Virus record (IMG/VR): IMGVR_UViG_3300029787_000363
Location: 1-22,611 of that record
Strand: one strand, 5' to 3'
Length of the DNA: 22,611 nucleotides
Source of the DNA: a virus
Shown: positions 12,142 through 19,899 of the stretch, piece by piece
Position numbering within the stretch: the stretch's first letter is position 1
Layout of the letters: every line of letters starts with the position of its first letter
The notes under the pieces: model-generated
Seen by the model: only the letters and a program-made list of their open reading frames with translations
What the model was told of the DNA's origin: nothing
Databases searched by the model: none
Position numbers and translations under genes: made by a program

Positions 12142-15100
12142 TTATCCCAACATGACCCAGCAGTTGTTCAAGGCCCCTCGGGTTGAAAAGCCCCAAGTCT
12201 CATTGTACTGTGGTTTAATCATGTAAGGTCGATTAATATACAGAATATCCCGCTCAGGCTTTACAGACCAGCAACGAAGTCTAGTCTGAACTGAGTTGTT
12301 ATCAATCACATCAACAACATAGAATAGTTTTCCATTCTTGGTTTTCTTCTTGGTTACTTCTCGCACGATACACCAACACATTTGTAATTCAGGATCATAC
12401 TCTGAGATTGGTGGTACGCCATACTGATCTAGCTTCCGCTGGATGCCGTCATCAATAACCAGACTCACTGGGAAGATACCCGTCAGATTGGCCAAGAAGT
12501 CAATCCTCTCATCAGTTGAGAAGTTGCCCTCCGGACGATACTTAACGATGTTCTCTTCGAAGTTCTTAAGCTTCCTTGGACGGTCAACACAGGTCGCGGT
12601 CCAGAAGTGTTTGTCTCCAGTGAACCGATCATCCTGAAGGTCTTTCATCGCACCAGCACGACACAGAGCATCCAGTGCTTTCTTGTTCAGCTTTGAGTAA
12701 ACGATGTTATCATTGAACAGAAAGTCCTCGATGGTATTGAATGGCCGGTGAGCAAGAATCTGATCAATTGCTTTGTCGCCCAGACCTTTAATGGTCGTGA
12801 GCGGAGCAATCAAAGTCTGCTCGTCAAGTATCTCCCAAGCCCGATGAGAATGGTTTACATTCAGAGGCTGGATGTTATACCCGTGTTGTTTAGCCAAATT
12901 TATGGCTTTCTCTTTACGGGTTTCAGGCTCTTTATCCAAAAAGGATGCAACCCACTCTACATTGTAATAGTTACAAAGCCATGCGCATTGATAAGAAATT
13001 ATTGAATAACTTACCGCATGCGACTTATTAAAGCCGTAACCTGAGAAATACTCAAAGGTTTGCCAAAGATCGTTTCCTTGAGAAACCGCGAGTCCGTTGT
13101 CTTCGCAACCTTGCATAAACTTTTTATATATCGCATCTTTAACTTCATGTCCTTTACCTGTTCCTTTCTTTGTTAATACCTTCCGAAGAAGGTTGCCCTC
13201 ATCCAAGGTGAGATTACGGCCTAGTTTGTGAGCCAGAAGAGCAATCTGTTCTTGAAAGATCAAGAAGCCATGTGTCTCTTCGGTTACTTCACGAACCAAG
13301 TCGTTCATATACCATACCGATTCAGGGTCATTGTGAGCCGCCACATACTGACGGTCCACACCGGCGCCAAGAGGTCCGGGTCTATAAATAGATGTTATAG
13401 CAGAAATATCAATTATCGATGTGGGTTTTACTTGGCTTGCGAATGTTTGCGCTCCATTCTCAGTGAACTGGAAGATACCAATCCACTTCTTATCGTGAAA
13501 GATGTTCTTGTAAACCTCTTGGTCATCAAGGTCAATCACATCAGGATGGAGATTCTCCATGTAGAACTTTCGAATCTGCTGGAATGTTGGATTCTCAATA
13601 CCATGATGGCGACGAAGAATCTTTTCAACACAATCCTCAATCATTCGAAGAGTAGACAAACCAAGGATGTCGAACTTAATGAAGCCCATAGGCTCAAGCT
13701 GACGAACGTTTTGCCCCTCAGACCACGGAGTCTGGCGGACACCCTTGGATGAGATGAGAGGCATGTATTGGTTGAGAGACTCACCAATCACAACGCCACC
13801 GGCATGACGAGAGCAAGACTTTACCTGACCTGCGAGATCACGACAATGCTTCTCAATCTTTGGATACTTACGGAAGAATCCCTGAAGTGAATCAGAGAAC
13901 TCCATAACCTCACTGAGAGTCGGAGTATAGATGCCTGCCTTGATACCATGACGGGCCTTGGCTAATGGTGTTGCTTCACCAATCATCTTTGATGTAACAG
14001 GATTGACCTCAGAGAATGGGATCTCATACAGACGAGAGATGTCTTTGATGAGAGACTTCAACTGAAGCGTGTTCCAGTTTGAGATAGGTACAACAACATC
14101 GTTGCCCCACTCTTCGATAAGCTTCTCCTTGAGAACCATTGGATCAGATACATCATAGTCAATGTCCGGATAGTCCTTCGCATCCGAGCGAAGGAAGCGA
14201 GAGAACAGAAGACCATACTGAATGGGGTCAACTTGTGTGATGCCGAGAGCATAAGCCACAAGGGAACCAGCAGCAGAACCACGGCCCGGACCTGCAAGTT
14301 GAACCTCGTTGGTCTTATCTACAATCGCTTTCATGGTCAGGAAATACTTCGCAAAGCCACGACCATTGATTACATCAAGTTCTTCATTTAGCCTTTGACT
14401 ATACTTCTCAAACATCCCGCCATTAGGATCTAAACCACGAGATTCAAAAACACCTACAAGACCTTCGAAAGAAAGCTGACCAAGGTAGGTTGTAGCATCT
14501 GTCCCAGCAGGAACGATAAAATCAGGCAACCGCACAGTGTTGTCAGGGGAAAATCGTTCAATGCGATTGAAAGCGATGTCGTGTGTTTCTGTAATCGAAG
14601 CCAATATTTTGTCATCGTCGTAAGTAACTCCACATAATTCTGAGTAGTGCTTATAGGACTGCCACATCTGGTTACCATTCTTTGGATACAGTTCATATCC
14701 AATTTCTTCAACGGAAACAGGCAGTTCCATTTCGGCCCACTCTGGCTTCTTTCCAAGCCAACCTAGTCTTTTATATAGTTCTCTAGACTGCCAAGCGGTA
14801 GGATTAGGATAGTGACTGTCGCAGGTAGAGATCAGTTTTACACCCATTTCATCCGCAACTTGGATGATGTATTTGTTCAATTCGTGCTGCTCTGGAATGT
14901 TGTTCCATTGTAACTCAGCGTACCAACGATCCCCAAGAACGTCTTGGAATCGCTGTGTAATATCTCGCATACAATCAAGAACAGCATCGTCACCTTCGTC
15001 ACGATTCTCCCAGTAGCAACCAGCATAGACACCACCGAGACAAGCAGAGGCAGCAATGATACCTTCTCCGTATTGCTCAAGCAAGTTAAAGTCAATGCGA

Positions 15101-15582
15101 GGATAACGATAGAAGTTGTCGCCAGTGTAACTCTTGGAAATCATTTTGAAAAGATTGTTGAGACCAGTCTGATTCTGAGCCAGAAGTACCAAGTGACGGC
15201 GACGATTAATGTCATGCTTTGATACACTCTTTGAAGCGCCTTCATTCTCAATCGTGGTTCCTGATTGGCCTTTATCAATCTGCTTCGCAAGCTTCTTATC
15301 TTTTCTGTATTCTTCAAGTTTCTCTTTCCACTCATCAACGGATGGAATGAAGTAAGCCTCAACACCATAAATTGGTTTGAAGTCTTTACCTTGTGCTTGC
15401 ATCTTTTTTGCGTGCATAACTTGATAGGCCAAGCCGTTCATGTTCCCATGATCGGTCAAGGCCAATGCTTTTGATCCGTTGGAGTAAGCAAACTCCATGT
15501 GGTCTTCTGGATAGCCGAAGCCATCAAATGGTGAGCCCACTCCGCAGTGAGCATGTAATCCTACAAATGGTATTCTTTCCAT
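12142..15582 (-). CDS. dnaE: DNA polymerase III alpha-type (C-family replicative polymerase)
   Basis: The product is 1146 aa, near the full bacterial DnaE length. PHP domain: 'GLHAHCGVGSPFDGFG' (His10, His12, Asp20), 'LTDHG' (Asp44, His45), 'GVEAYF' (Glu75), His130, Cys181 and 'TCDSHY' (Asp255, His257), so the metal-binding set looks complete. Palm: 'AGPGRGSAAGSL' (430-441), 'YPDIDYD' with catalytic Asp473/Asp475, and 'IKFDILGLSTL' with Asp638. Fingers: 'GFLIFQEQIALLAHKLG' and 'GYGFNKSHAVSYSI'. A helix-hairpin-helix is at ~918-935 ('TIKGLGDKAIDQILA') and an OB-fold from ~1063. No separate proofreading exonuclease, clamp or loader is in the window. The ATG at 15582 has AAGGAGGT upstream and a 15-nt leader from P6. 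It presumably replicates the phage genome. Confidence 0.97.
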   Translation of the reverse strand: MERIPFVGLHAHCGVGSPFDGFGYPEDHMEFAYSNGSKALALTDHGNMNGLAYQVMHAKKMQAQGKDFKPIYGVEAYFIPSVDEWKEKLEEYRKDKKLAKQIDKGQSGTTIENEGASKSVSKHDINRRRHLVLLAQNQTGLNNLFKMISKSYTGDNFYRYPRIDFNLLEQYGEGIIAASACLGGVYAGCYWENRDEGDDAVLDCMRDITQRFQDVLGDRWYAELQWNNIPEQHELNKYIIQVADEMGVKLISTCDSHYPNPTAWQSRELYKRLGWLGKKPEWAEMELPVSVEEIGYELYPKNGNQMWQSYKHYSELCGVTYDDDKILASITETHDIAFNRIERFSPDNTVRLPDFIVPAGTDATTYLGQLSFEGLVGVFESRGLDPNGGMFEKYSQRLNEELDVINGRGFAKYFLTMKAIVDKTNEVQLAGPGRGSAAGSLVAYALGITQVDPIQYGLLFSRFLRSDAKDYPDIDYDVSDPMVLKEKLIEEWGNDVVVPISNWNTLQLKSLIKDISRLYEIPFSEVNPVTSKMIGEATPLAKARHGIKAGIYTPTLSEVMEFSDSLQGFFRKYPKIEKHCRDLAGQVKSCSRHAGGVVIGESLNQYMPLISSKGVRQTPWSEGQNVRQLEPMGFIKFDILGLSTLRMIEDCVEKILRRHHGIENPTFQQIRKFYMENLHPDVIDLDDQEVYKNIFHDKKWIGIFQFTENGAQTFASQVKPTSIIDISAITSIYRPGPLGAGVDRQYVAAHNDPESVWYMNDLVREVTEETHGFLIFQEQIALLAHKLGRNLTLDEGNLLRKVLTKKGTGKGHEVKDAIYKKFMQGCEDNGLAVSQGNDLWQTFEYFSGYGFNKSHAVSYSIISYQCAWLCNYYNVEWVASFLDKEPETRKEKAINLAKQHGYNIQPLNVNHSHRAWEILDEQTLIAPLTTIKGLGDKAIDQILAHRPFNTIEDFLFNDNIVYSKLNKKALDALCRAGAMKDLQDDRFTGDKHFWTATCVDRPRKLKNFEENIVKYRPEGNFSTDERIDFLANLTGIFPVSLVIDDGIQRKLDQYGVPPISEYDPELQMCWCIVREVTKKKTKNGKLFYVVDVIDNNSVQTRLRCWSVKPERDILYINRPYMIKPQYNETWGFSTRGALNNCWVMLG

Positions 15583-15603
15583 TCTACCTCCTTAAGTGTT
15601 TGT

Positions 15604-15632
15604 AATGTATCATGTTTTGTTGTGTCTGTCAA
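15604..15632 (-). promoter_or_regulatory. Promoter P6 (sigma70-type)
   Basis: TTGACA at 15632-15627, 17-bp spacer ending in TGA, TACATT at 15609-15604. Predicted leader about 15 nt to the polymerase gene. Confidence 0.78.
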
Positions 15633-15635
15633 GAT

Positions 15636-16673
15636 TTATTTGTCGATGATAAACAGAAATTCTGTTAGTTTATCTGAGATTTTATTGAGACTATTTGGTT
15701 GCGAACATATTTTGTGATCAATTGCATCAATAGATAGCGTCCCTTGTTGCTTGCAGATGGCCTCTAATTCTTCATAAGTCAAGATATTTCTCGGAGCATC
15801 ACTGTATGATAAGATAAGTCTCTTATAGTTAAAAGAAGTTAATAGTTTTGTAAAATCCTCAACTGCTCGCGGCTTTGAATAGTATGCCCCTGCGGGTTTA
15901 TTCCGCTTTCTATAGGCTGCTCTTTCTGGTCTAGGAATAGCGTAATCTTGATCTAACACTGGTTGGTCCCAAATGGCAACACTGTCGTTAAGATGGTAAC
16001 ATGTATCATACAGAACACCAGCAGTATACGGAGGATCCAAGTAAACTGTATCATAGTTTTTCTTCCTGACCTTGAGAATATCGCCTTTATAAACTTTGCC
16101 CTTTGGGCCTTGAACCAATGTTGGGATCTCGAACACCACATCATTTAAGGCAGCGGGAGTCCAATTCTTTAGGCAAGACTTCTGGTCGTTGGTGTTGTTG
16201 AACACTTTATCCATTGCCAGAATAATGGAGAAGATAACAGCATCTCTATCCTTATCGTCGGCAATAAGATCAGCATAATCTCTAGCCACATCAAGCTTCA
16301 TAGCATTAGATTTCGTGAATCCCAAAGGTCGGGACTCAATCTGCTTTATGCCTTTTATCATGCGCTTTCGCTCGCCCGAATAATTTAATGTTATCCATCC
16401 AGCATTACCAGCAAGCCAGTTAATATGTTCGATGTGCTTGGCGACTGCTCTCATATCAAAGCCGTTTAGAAAAACCGAAGCGAACAAATTGCATGACGGC
16501 ATTTTATCATTTGCATAAACTTTGTAACCTTGCGATCGTAGGTGTGCTGAGACAATTCCTGTACCCGAAAAGCCATCGAATACCTCTTTTGCTTCGATCT
16601 CTTTGACACGCTTCTCAATATTCAAAAGAAGCTTTCGCTTTGAACCCTTAAAAGATACTGTCTTGTAACTCAT
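15636..16673 (-). CDS. Adenine-specific DNA methyltransferase, Dam/D12-like (alpha-class)
   Basis: The 345-aa enzyme transfers a methyl group from SAM to N6 of adenine. The motif order is 'SFKGSKRKLLLNIEKRV' (motif X, 7-23), 'VFDGFSGTGIVS' (motif I, 31-42), then 'TVYLDPPYTAG' (motif IV, 209-219, DPPY at 213-216). This is the D12/Dam order and differs from the DPPF enzyme at 11144-12130. 'KWxGxKxxLL'-type residues are only partly kept ('FKGSKRKLL'). A frame extends to 16724, but GGAGG lies 4 nt before the ATG at 16673, so that start is chosen. It has its own promoter P7 with a 16-nt leader. It may mark phage DNA against host restriction; the recognised site is not deducible. Confidence 0.92.
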   Translation of the reverse strand: MSYKTVSFKGSKRKLLLNIEKRVKEIEAKEVFDGFSGTGIVSAHLRSQGYKVYANDKMPSCNLFASVFLNGFDMRAVAKHIEHINWLAGNAGWITLNYSGERKRMIKGIKQIESRPLGFTKSNAMKLDVARDYADLIADDKDRDAVIFSIILAMDKVFNNTNDQKSCLKNWTPAALNDVVFEIPTLVQGPKGKVYKGDILKVRKKNYDTVYLDPPYTAGVLYDTCYHLNDSVAIWDQPVLDQDYAIPRPERAAYRKRNKPAGAYYSKPRAVEDFTKLLTSFNYKRLILSYSDAPRNILTYEELEAICKQQGTLSIDAIDHKICSQPNSLNKISDKLTEFLFIIDK

Positions 16674-16695
16674 ACAACCTCCATAATTGTATAAT

Positions 16696-16724
16696 AATAT
16701 AACATGTTCAAGACTAGTTGTCAA
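16696..16724 (-). promoter_or_regulatory. Promoter P7 (sigma70-type, extended -10)
   Basis: TTGACA at 16724-16719, 17-bp spacer ending in TGT, TATATT at 16701-16696. Predicted leader about 16 nt to the Dam-like methyltransferase gene. Confidence 0.8.
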
Positions 16725-16730
16725 GTGGTT

Positions 16731-17114
16731 TTAAAACTCTTTTATATGCTCTTCGCACATTTGTGAATACAATCCCATAATACCGTCTGTTTTCTTACCG
16801 CATACGATACAAGATTCTGAAGCCATCGATTCAATCTCGCCAAGTAATGAATTTAAATAAAAATCAGAGCTTGCAAGATATATTCTCAGGAAACCAAATT
16901 TGTTCTTCACGGTCATGATTTTGTATTTCTGCGGGTCTAATTTGTTTTTTTTGGTATATACATCAAGCTTTACAACAAATTCAGCCACATAATTAAACCA
17001 CCCCGGCCCCACATCGAAGCCCCAAAAGACATCACAAAACAGATGCTCAAAGTTGTTGTAGAGGTCTTCGTACTCGTTATCTCGTCTATATTTTTTAGGA
17101 AACTGAGGGGTCAT
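16731..17114 (-). CDS. Unknown 127-aa protein with C-terminal zinc site
   Basis: Residues ~34-80 ('DVGPGWFNYVAEFVVKLDVY' then 'MTVKNKFGFLRIYLASS') match the 'GxGW ... vK.KFG.LR.Y' pattern of an unnamed small protein family seen in phages and bacteria. The C-terminus has Cys102-x2-Cys105 ('SCIVCGKKTDG') and Cys120-x2-His123 ('QMCEEHIKE'), a likely single zinc site. Function is unknown. The ATG at 17114 has GGAG about 10 nt upstream and follows the preceding gene after 5 bp. It ends the run of small genes that starts with the J-domain protein. Confidence 0.75.
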   Translation of the reverse strand: MTPQFPKKYRRDNEYEDLYNNFEHLFCDVFWGFDVGPGWFNYVAEFVVKLDVYTKKNKLDPQKYKIMTVKNKFGFLRIYLASSDFYLNSLLGEIESMASESCIVCGKKTDGIMGLYSQMCEEHIKEF

Positions 17115-17119
17115 TGGTG

Positions 17120-17368
17120 CTACACTCCATGGATTTTAAAATTGGGAATATCTCTAAGTTTATGTGGTCCAATTATAATGTCTACTAAATACTTGTATCC
17201 TAATGTTTTCCACGGATAAGTTATCTCATCGTACTTAAAAACGTGAACAATTATACCAATTTGTTCTGAGTCAATGAGTACGAAGCCCCGTGAATTTTCA
17301 CAATAATATGAACCCTGCTCTACCCGTGCAAGATCTCCTACTTTAACCTCATCGTGTGGTATATGCAT
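17120..17368 (-). CDS. Small SH3-like barrel protein (paralogue D)
   Basis: The product is 82 aa from the ATG at 17368; a TTG one codon earlier is also in frame. 'EVKVGDLARVEQGSYYCENS' followed by 'EQIGIIVHVFKYDE' and 'YKYLVDIIIGPHKLRDI' is the clearest example here of the V-G-D-L / I-G-I-(I/V)-V strand pattern of SH3/KOW-like barrels. The ribosome site is weak (GAAGA) and the gene overlaps the previous one by 20 bp, which suggests coupled translation. Function is unknown. Confidence 0.7.
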   Translation of the reverse strand: MHIPHDEVKVGDLARVEQGSYYCENSRGFVLIDSEQIGIIVHVFKYDEITYPWKTLGYKYLVDIIIGPHKLRDIPNFKIHGV

Positions 17369-17561
17369 CAATCATCTTCTCAAAGTCGGCCTTATCTATT
17401 TTAATAACGGCGCGAGAAGATGTTGTTTGATCCTCAGAAGCCCAGATTTCAAATGAGCATTCTCCAATATCTTCAATTTCGATATACACAGTATCTTTAT
17501 CTCGTAAATCTTCATAAAAATGCGTGTTCTCAGTAATACAAATTGTATCAATAGTGCTCAT
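17349..17561 (-). CDS. Unknown 70-aa protein
   Basis: The product is 70 aa starting MSTIDTICITENTHFYEDLR. Alternating strands ('DTVYIEIEDIGECSFEIWAS', 'SRAVIKIDKADFEKMIDAY') suggest a small all-beta protein with a short C-terminal helix. The ATG at 17561 has AGGAGGAG just upstream and overlaps the J-domain stop as ATGA. No family recognised; it is translationally coupled to the J-domain protein, which is the only functional hint. Confidence 0.75.
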   Translation of the reverse strand: MSTIDTICITENTHFYEDLRDKDTVYIEIEDIGECSFEIWASEDQTTSSRAVIKIDKADFEKMIDAYTTR

Positions 17562-18208
17562 AGTCTCCTCCTGAATAGTGAATAAATAAATTCGTTAACG
17601 ATGTAATCTTTGGCTTCTTTTTCTTCTGCCTCGAAAAGACGCCAGCCAAATGTTGATTTGTGGTATTTAATCTTTTTTTGCACAGCAGCAACCTCTCGAC
17701 GAAGATGACCATTCATCTTTTTATAGTTTGAAGGCTTGATTCCAAGCTCTTGTGCTACTTTAATAACTATGGACCACTTAGCATTATTATATCCCCATGT
17801 GGCTGCTTTGAATCTTGTATTCATCTTGTTGAAGTATTCCATATCCTCCGTGGGCAATCTATCTGGGTGACATTTCTTAACTATATCTTTGTAGAGTTTG
17901 GCGAAAACCTTCTTGGCTTCTTGATCTTCCTCGGACATCTCATCGAGAACAACCAAGCCGGTTTCGTCAGCTTCTGCTGGGCCTGCGGCTGCCTCCATTC
18001 GCTCTTGCAAGGCATCATACACTTTCGTTTTGGGCGATGAGTCTTCTAACTCTTGTTTAGATGTGCCCTTTTCTTCCAAAAAATCTTTGTAATACCCTTC
18101 AAACCCTAAGTGAATATCGTGTATGCCTTCCTCAATCAACTCCAACTCCTCGTTGTAAAATTTGAGTTCGTTAAGCAATTTTTTATATTTTAATTCATGA
18201 ATACTCAT
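17558..18208 (-). CDS. J-domain (DnaJ-like) protein
   Basis: This 216-aa protein has an N-terminal coiled-coil (3-30), an acidic linker, a J-domain-like segment (~97-160) with His114-Pro115-Asp116 in 'LYKDIVKKCHPDRLPTED', followed by 'FNKMNTRFKAATWGYNNAKW', and a basic C-terminal helix. The HPD loop is what stimulates Hsp70 ATPase, so this protein probably recruits host DnaK to a phage substrate. It lacks the Gly/Phe and zinc regions of full DnaJ. The ATG at 18208 has no Shine-Dalgarno sequence; the predicted start of promoter P8 falls on the A of the ATG, so the mRNA may be leaderless. It is coupled to the next gene by ATGA. Confidence 0.82.
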   Translation of the reverse strand: MSIHELKYKKLLNELKFYNEELELIEEGIHDIHLGFEGYYKDFLEEKGTSKQELEDSSPKTKVYDALQERMEAAAGPAEADETGLVVLDEMSEEDQEAKKVFAKLYKDIVKKCHPDRLPTEDMEYFNKMNTRFKAATWGYNNAKWSIVIKVAQELGIKPSNYKKMNGHLRREVAAVQKKIKYHKSTFGWRLFEAEEKEAKDYIVNEFIYSLFRRRL

Positions 18209-18214
18209 ATATTA

Positions 18215-18243
18215 TAAGTATCATGATTCAGGGCCATTGTCAA
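18215..18243 (-). promoter_or_regulatory. Promoter P8 (predicts a leaderless mRNA)
   Basis: TTGACA at 18243-18238, 17-bp spacer ending in TGA, TACTTA at 18220-18215. Seven bases on, the start site would be 18208, the first base of the J-domain ATG. The -10 box is weaker than in P2-P7. A TATAAT at 18216-18211 sits 21 bp from the -35 box. Confidence 0.6.
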
Positions 18244-19177
18244 GCCCAGTTTTGTTAAATTCTCTGTATCCCATCACAATCGGGCTTGGCCTTTTAATTT
18301 TTTTGCTTTCCTCGGTTGCTAGAAACTCACAGTATTGCTCCCAAGAACCGATGTCGTAATACCAAGAGGGCTCCACAGAATTGTCCTCCGACACATCAAG
18401 ATCGATGAAAACATCTTGTAAATCAAAATGTCGGGCAGAATATCGCTCCTCGATGGGTAATCGCTCGGTGTGAATCCCTCTTTCGTCTTTCGGGCTTTGA
18501 GGATCATACATTCCGGTGCCTTTTTGCCTAATTATTCGCCTATATTTAACAAATTCTTCCTTTCCAAATGTAAATGAAGCGTAGAGGTTGTCTTCAACCG
18601 ACAATCCATTTTTTGTTACATAGAAGTTGTTTTTTGACCTAATCTTGCGACGATGTTCTCGGAGATCAAACGAGTTAAAAACGGAGAATGGGAACGAAAC
18701 ATAATATTTGTCCGGCTTGACCCACTTCGAAAGGAAGTCTGAGATCTTTAAACACGAAACCGCACCATGAAGAACCGACCAAGCAAGACAATCTCTCTTA
18801 TCTCTGTCCTTCGGGTGGATAGGGACATAAAAGATGGGGATGTGCTTCTGATAGTTCTTTTGTGCGGTTGCAAATCTGTTGGTCACATAGATGGGGTCTT
18901 GGATCCTCTCACCGATCCGGTGTCGCAACAAAGGAGCCATGTCGTCATTTATAACAACCCAGATCGTATCGCAACCTGCCCATGCACATTCATAGATTGC
19001 GTTCTCGATGAGCGTGTAGTTTGGAGAGATGGGAGATAAACATTCGTCCCACTCCATCCCAAAGTCCAGCTTGTGTCCTGCGACGGGAATTATTCCTGCG
19101 AGGTGAAAGTTTTGGAGGTCGAGAAAAGGTTTGTCGTTAAGTTCGTCAACCGACTTCCTGTTTGTTTCATTTTGCAT
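18221..19177 (-). CDS. Nucleotidyltransferase-like protein (putative)
   Basis: The product is 318 aa from the ATG at 19177 (GAGGA 4-5 nt upstream); a longer frame to 19228 lacks support. Residues 25-140 resemble the N-terminal core of NTP-transferase (sugar-nucleotidyltransferase) folds: 'HLAGIIPVAGHKLDFG', 'CLSPISPNYTLIENAIYECA', 'AGCDTIWVVINDD' and 'IPIFYVPIHPKDRDKRD'. The usual GxGTRxxPxT signature is not exact, so activity is uncertain. The C-terminal half ('YYVSFPFSVFNS', 'NLYASFTFGKEEFVKYRR') is unassigned. It overlaps the preceding gene by 88 bp, and its 'LAGIIP' strand falls right at the end of that gene. A role in sugar or base modification is possible. Confidence 0.65.
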   Translation of the reverse strand: MQNETNRKSVDELNDKPFLDLQNFHLAGIIPVAGHKLDFGMEWDECLSPISPNYTLIENAIYECAWAGCDTIWVVINDDMAPLLRHRIGERIQDPIYVTNRFATAQKNYQKHIPIFYVPIHPKDRDKRDCLAWSVLHGAVSCLKISDFLSKWVKPDKYYVSFPFSVFNSFDLREHRRKIRSKNNFYVTKNGLSVEDNLYASFTFGKEEFVKYRRIIRQKGTGMYDPQSPKDERGIHTERLPIEERYSARHFDLQDVFIDLDVSEDNSVEPSWYYDIGSWEQYCEFLATEESKKIKRPSPIVMGYREFNKTGLDNGPES

Positions 19178-19899
19178 AATTCCTCTATTGTGTACAGTGA
19201 GTTCACTTCTTTTTTTATTTCTCTCCACGCATGTTCGATTTTGATCTTACCACGGCGAGCGGTGCCCTTCTTCGTATAACCAATGCTTGGTCCTTTAATA
19301 TTGTATTTCTTAAACAACTGAAGACACTTGTGGTGAATAGCCATCTCGCTGTAGTCCCAGAGCGAAGAGTCAGTCTCTTTTATCCTTGAAATTGCAACCA
19401 TGTCCCGCATTCCTTTCTTGACTTTTTGTCTTCGAGAAGGATAGAGAACCATTCGTGTGGGAGAGTCATCATCTCCACGGATAATGTCGGGGCAATTTTG
19501 GGAACCAGCACGGAAATCAAACCAGTCATAGAGTAACACATCGCCCGTGTCATTTAAGTCAAGTTTCATAACCTCTTGATATTCTACAATAAATCGAGAA
19601 CTTTGTTTTGTTACAATTGTTACGATTCTTTTATCACTATCGTGACGAAGATTTTGTATCATATCTGGGACAACCATCAAGCCTCCCATTCCGAGAACAA
19701 AAACAAGTCGATCCCACACTTCGGCATAGGTTGGAACTTTATCAAATAACAGGAAGTCAAAGCTGTGGTCATCGCTGACGATCTCAACATCATTGGGCCT
19801 CACCGGTTCGTGAAGAATAATAGGTAGTTCGTTTTTGTAAGCATACAATAAAGACTTGATGGTTCGTCCTAATACTAATGTTTCGAATTGGAGCCTGAT
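19090..19899 (-). CDS. Unknown conserved-looking protein, possibly with an ATC start
   Basis: The product is 269 aa if it begins at the ATC at 19899, which has AAGGAGG 4 nt upstream. The first conventional codon in the frame is a TTG at 19848 with no ribosome site. The upstream segment reads 'ETLVLGRTIKSLLYAYKNEL', a strand-glycine-helix start that looks like true protein and is cut in half by the TTG. No ATG, GTG or TTG exists between the upstream in-frame stop and 19848. The rest includes 'YAEVWDRLVFVLGMGGLMVV', 'GDVLLYDWFDFRAGSQNCPD' and a basic C-terminal third. No family is recognised. It overlaps the SH3-like gene by 25 bp and the nucleotidyltransferase-like gene by 88 bp, so the three may act together. 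Confidence 0.65.
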   Translation of the reverse strand: MRLQFETLVLGRTIKSLLYAYKNELPIILHEPVRPNDVEIVSDDHSFDFLLFDKVPTYAEVWDRLVFVLGMGGLMVVPDMIQNLRHDSDKRIVTIVTKQSSRFIVEYQEVMKLDLNDTGDVLLYDWFDFRAGSQNCPDIIRGDDDSPTRMVLYPSRRQKVKKGMRDMVAISRIKETDSSLWDYSEMAIHHKCLQLFKKYNIKGPSIGYTKKGTARRGKIKIEHAWREIKKEVNSLYTIEELCKMKQTGSRLTNLTTNLFSTSKTFTSQE

